Shown here one piece after another: positions 60,749 through 64,000 of a stretch of DNA of 64,000 bases. Location: contig NW_017265162.1 of assembly GCF_001638985.1 (NCBI RefSeq), forward strand, positions 124,001-188,000, written 5' to 3'. Made by a program: the position numbers and the translations under genes. Positions within the stretch are counted from its first letter, which is position 1. Every line of letters starts with the position of its first letter. This DNA is from Phycomyces blakesleeanus NRRL 1555(-). Lineage: Eukaryota; Mucoromycota; Mucoromycetes; Mucorales; Phycomycetaceae. A model generated the notes under the pieces. The model was not told where the DNA came from and made no database searches. It saw only the letters and a program-made list of their open reading frames with translations.

Positions 60749-61477
60749 TCAAAGAAAAGAGAGAAAAAAAAGGCTACCCCCAGATCTTTTTCTCTTTTCT
60801 TTCTTGTCTTGATCTCTAAAGAGACACAAAGAAAGGCGCCACAAGTGATACAATGAAGGTGTTCCAGACAACCGACCAACCGACCAAAAGACAAAAAGAC
60901 AAATGACAAGCAGAGAAAGGAAAAGAAACAAAAATATGCTGGCTTAGCACCTCAAATACAGGTGCTTCTTTGGTCGTATCGATGCTTGTGGACAGATACT
61001 GAGTGTGTTTACAATCGAGATTGAAGCGGGTGTATTGTTCAATTGTCGTAGGTGTTCTAATGGAGTGTTGTGCGACGATGGTCGGGTAAAGGCAGGGAAC
61101 TGCTCTTGTGACAGGAGAGCTCGAATGGCTAGTAATAATAATAAAAAACAAAAAGAATTGGATTTGTGGGTGAGTAATGCAAACCGAAAAAAAAAGAGAG
61201 AGAGAGAGAGATTTTAATTGATGCCGCTTTACATTTCCAGGTAGCTACTGAACGGGCAGATTTGATTATGTACTGAGATAGGACTTGGGAATATGATTTG
61301 CCACTACTGCATTATAATATAATATATATAAATAAAATGGAGTTTAGTGAATTGTTTAAAAGAAGTATCTCAAACAAAGATAGATAAAACGTACCCAAAT
61401 ACCAGACTGATACAAAGACTGACCGAACCACCGACGATGGCACTTGTCTTGAAGACAGTGGGGTTTTCGAATTGCAT
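60749..61477 (-). CDS. Small unknown multi-exon protein, one membrane span
   Basis: Four segments join in a consistent frame through good splice sites: 61395-61477, 61233-61306, 60951-61128 and 60749-60815, giving 133 residues. The donors are GTACGT, GTAAAG and GTGCTA, and the acceptors are TGCAG, ACTAG and CTTTAG. The N terminus (MQFENPTVFKTSAIVGGSVS followed by LCISLVFG) holds a likely membrane span. The middle (SIRALLSQEQFPAFTRP, HNTPLEHLRQLNNTPASISI) is balanced in composition, unlike random AT-rich frames. The end is Lys-rich. I do not recognise the family. Four agreeing phases support it, but the last donor is weak and an upstream coding exon (for example near 61725, MKKLADSSA) is possible. 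Confidence 0.4.
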
Positions 61478-61729
61478 GCTTGAGAAAATAAATAAGGAAT
61501 ACTTAAAATAGGATAGTTGTGTGATGTTAAAGAAGAAGAAGAGGAAGAAGAAGAGCTTGTTAGCTTAGAGATTTTTGTCTTTTTCTTATTTTTATACCCA
61601 AAACAAAATAAAATATTTTGACTGAAAAAAAGGGTAGTCCCACCATGCCAGATATGGACTCTGGAAAGATGGAATAAGGATGAAGGAATACTTGGCACCT
61701 GCAGATGAATCAGCCAACTTCTTCATGGT

Positions 61730-63255
61730 ATTATTTGTATTTTGTTTGTGTGCAGATATTGTCCATGTATTTTATTATAAGAAACACAAGCAGTCGAGAT
61801 CAAATGAAAGACTTTATCAATTAATTCCATTCACAAAATGAGTCCAAGTAAAAGAAGCATAAAAGAAATCCAACGGAATATATGCCGGCCGGCCTTTCAA
61901 CTAAAACGTCTCTTGGAAGTGTTACGAGAGAATGACCTACATAAATAAAATAAAACAAAAGCCGATGATGGTGAGTTTGCTGGTTGATTTTTTTTGTTTT
62001 TTGTTTGTTTGGATTTTATACACACACACGTGGAATAGAAAGGGTTTGCTTTTAGGGCCATAGATAAACCTTGAGGCTGAATATTTAGTATTGTTGTTGT
62101 GTTGAATTTATCAGCAGAATAATCAGAATGCATGTGGGTCTACAAACCATGGAGCCAGACAAGCAAACAATATATATATATATATATATATAACAAGTAA
62201 AAGAGGATAGCCATAGGAATATTATTTTAGAAATTTCATTAGTCTCTCTGGTCTCGATACCTGCCTCATATCTACCTACCTATCTGACGTTTAGACTCGT
62301 GCTGATACTATCGATTTGTGCCAGATGTTAAATGGGGGATATAGATATATTTTAGATATCATTATGGTTTTATGTGCGTCTATTGCACACCCTGTTCACA
62401 AACAAATGCACTAACAATAGCCAAAAATGTAATAATAGAAAGGGCTCATATTATCTCCTTTTCACATATAATTCTTTATTGCTTCTTGACTGTCTCCAAG
62501 CATCCCACTTGAACCAACTGTATGTATTTTTATAATGGCTATTGTAATTAAATATATAATAATCCAATCCAATCCAATCCAATACAATACAATAGAACTT
62601 TTTTTTTTCTTCTTCTTCTTCATATTTTTCATTCAAAGACCTATTCGTTTCAGATGTGAATACAGCATAGAAACCATTCTTTACCGAGAGATCCGAAATC
62701 ACTTTAATCATTCAACCCCCCTCTTTCTTCTCTTCTTTCTTTTTTCACTTCCGTTACTGTATTTTATTTTATATTAAATCCAGAAAACAAAATAAACCTT
62801 CTTTTGGTGGGTTGCATATAAACAAGTGCTATTTTCATCAAGTTTAAAACAATCTATATAAATAAAATGATAATGGCTTTATTAATTACCAATAAAAAAA
62901 TTCAATAATAATAATAATAATAATAAAAAAAAGGTTGAACCAATTCTCTCAATACATTTTGTGATGTCACCAAATCTACCGATTCTATCCGCCTTTCACA
63001 ATTTGTTTTTTTCTTTAAAAAAAAAGGGCCAAAAGAGCTCATTTTCCCAAATATATATAAATGTATTTTAAATATGGATTATGAAAGAGAGAGAGAGAAA
63101 ATTAAAGCAAGTGGTGTGTATTTAAGCGTAAATGATGTGTGATTTTATATAAGAAATTGCATTTTAGAAAAATAAAAATAAAAAAATTTACTGTTTGTAA
63201 AGCAAGAACAATGGAGAATAGTGTAATGCATGCAAGTGAAAAAAAAAAAAAGTAA
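61730..63255. other. Gene-free spacer
   Basis: No gene is supported. It contains an (AT)n run (62172-62192), an AATCC pentanucleotide run (62559-62583) and an ATA run (62904-62926). Confidence 0.5.
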
Positions 63256-63260
63256 TTTGA

Positions 63261-63367
63261 TGACGTGAAAAAGATCCAGCCAATCGGAGAGAAATAAAAT
63301 AAAGTGACTGTAATAAATTTAAAAGAAATTTTTTTTCTTTCTTGTTGAGGGCAAAGATATAAAAAGG
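63261..63367 (+). promoter_or_regulatory. Promoter with CRE-like, CCAAT and TATA elements
   Basis: TGACGTGA (63261-63268, CRE/ATF-like), CCAATCGG (63280-63287, CCAAT box) and TATAAAAAGG (63358-63367) are arranged in the order and spacing of a class II promoter on the plus strand. They lie upstream of the gene starting at 63989. Confidence 0.5.
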
Positions 63368-63502
63368 GTCTGGAGAGCGAAATCAGGTGTTTTGGTTATT
63401 ATATTTTTCTTGTTAATTTTAACACTTTCATTCATTCACTCATTCCGATTCCCAACCAAAGAAAGAAAGAAAGAAATTCGACGTTCTGTTATTCTGTACA
63501 AG

Positions 63503-63752
63503 GTAGGCATAAGCTCTTTTAGAAATTAGGCTTTAAAAAGAAATGTTAAAGAGGATAGTGGTGATGAAATTGTAGTACATAGAGTCAAGCACTGAGTGAT
63601 GTTACCAAAATTACATTCTTGATGCTAAACAGTATTTGCTGAGTAAAGCTATCCTCTTACAATTTCTTTGTAAAATAATAATAATCTAAAGCTACATGTT
63701 AAGAAAAAAGAGATCAAATATACTTATTCGTTCCTTCCTTTTTTTTCTTCAG
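63503..63752 (+). other. Probable 5'-UTR intron
   Basis: Donor GTAGGC after ACAAG and acceptor TTTTTTCTTCAG lie between the TATA box and the ATG at 63989. No coding frame exists on either side, so this would be a leader intron of 250 nt. Confidence 0.4.
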
Positions 63753-63988
63753 ATTCTATCAACCGTAGAACTTGTCCACCTTAATTGAACGTCTTTATAA
63801 TAATTTAATTTATAAGCCATAGCTAGATAGCTAGATAAATTAAAAATTATTGCTTTTAAAAAGCTACCTTTTTCTTTCTTTTTTTGAAAATGATTAATAA
63901 AAATACAAAATACAAAATACAAATTACATTTTTCTCTCTCTTCTATTGTTCAATTCGAATGTACAATTAATATTTTTAAAAAGGAACA

Positions 63989-64000
63989 ATGTCTCCTAAT
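63989..64000 (+). CDS. Start of a gene cut by the right edge
   Basis: ATGTCTCCTAAT begins at 63989 in an AAGGAACA context (A at -3), after a pyrimidine-rich leader and a promoter with TATA and CCAAT boxes. Only four codons (MSPN) are visible, so the product cannot be named. A short upstream frame begins at 63890 within the leader. Confidence 0.4.

Overview
This window is nuclear DNA from an intron-rich, AT-rich fungus. Genes are split by many short GT-AG introns, spacers are full of simple repeats, and the gene content is purely eukaryotic (INO80 subunit ARP8, THADA/Trm732, Rieske protein, PDR-type ABC transporter, F-box/WD40 protein). The mix of a WC-1-like PAS protein, LysM/GPI cell-surface protein, Tc1/mariner relics and high intron density fits an early-diverging fungus such as Mucoromycota. 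That placement is an inference; no species can be named from sequence alone.

Layout. 20-5244 (minus): THADA/Trm732-like gene running off the left edge. 5.2-10.4 kb: mostly gene-poor, with one small two-exon gene candidate and a decayed Tc1/mariner transposase. 10407-14951 (plus): full-size PDR ABC transporter. 15633-17163 (minus): triose-phosphate/nucleotide-sugar type transporter with a 19-nt microexon. 17.2-21.4 kb: no gene seen. 21415-24194 (plus): pseudokinase-like gene. 24768-25364: two abutting MITEs. 25834-27440 (minus): multi-pass membrane protein lacking a resolvable first exon. 29389-31187 (plus): F-box/WD40 protein. 31.2-36.0 kb: gene-free, with a GC-rich hairpin-dense island near 34.1-34.4 kb. 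36021-38301 (plus): SAM methyltransferase. 38878-39678 (minus): MCP1. 40395-41574 (minus): Rieske protein. 42385-43825 (plus): PITHD1. 44274-45250 (minus): LysM/GPI protein. 46353-51507 (minus): type II P-type ATPase with an EF-hand-like N-terminal extension. 52141-52986 (minus): double-PAS protein. 54168-57281 (plus): ARP8, with a GC-AG intron. 57466-58533 (minus): DUF1749 hydrolase. 59152-60160 (plus): eroded methyltransferase-like protein. 60749-61477 (minus): small unknown multi-exon gene. 63.26 kb to the right edge: promoter and 5' leader of a gene starting at 63989.

The genes are ordinary single-copy housekeeping and membrane genes in mixed orientation. I see no operon-like or biosynthetic cluster, and no coherent novel defence or mobile system. 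The most unusual items are the paired MITEs, the two enzyme-fold proteins with eroded catalytic motifs, the extended P-type ATPase, the microexons and the GC-AG intron, and the structured GC-rich island in a long AT-rich spacer. All exon models were built by hand from splice signals, reading-frame continuity and family motifs, without transcripts or database searches.
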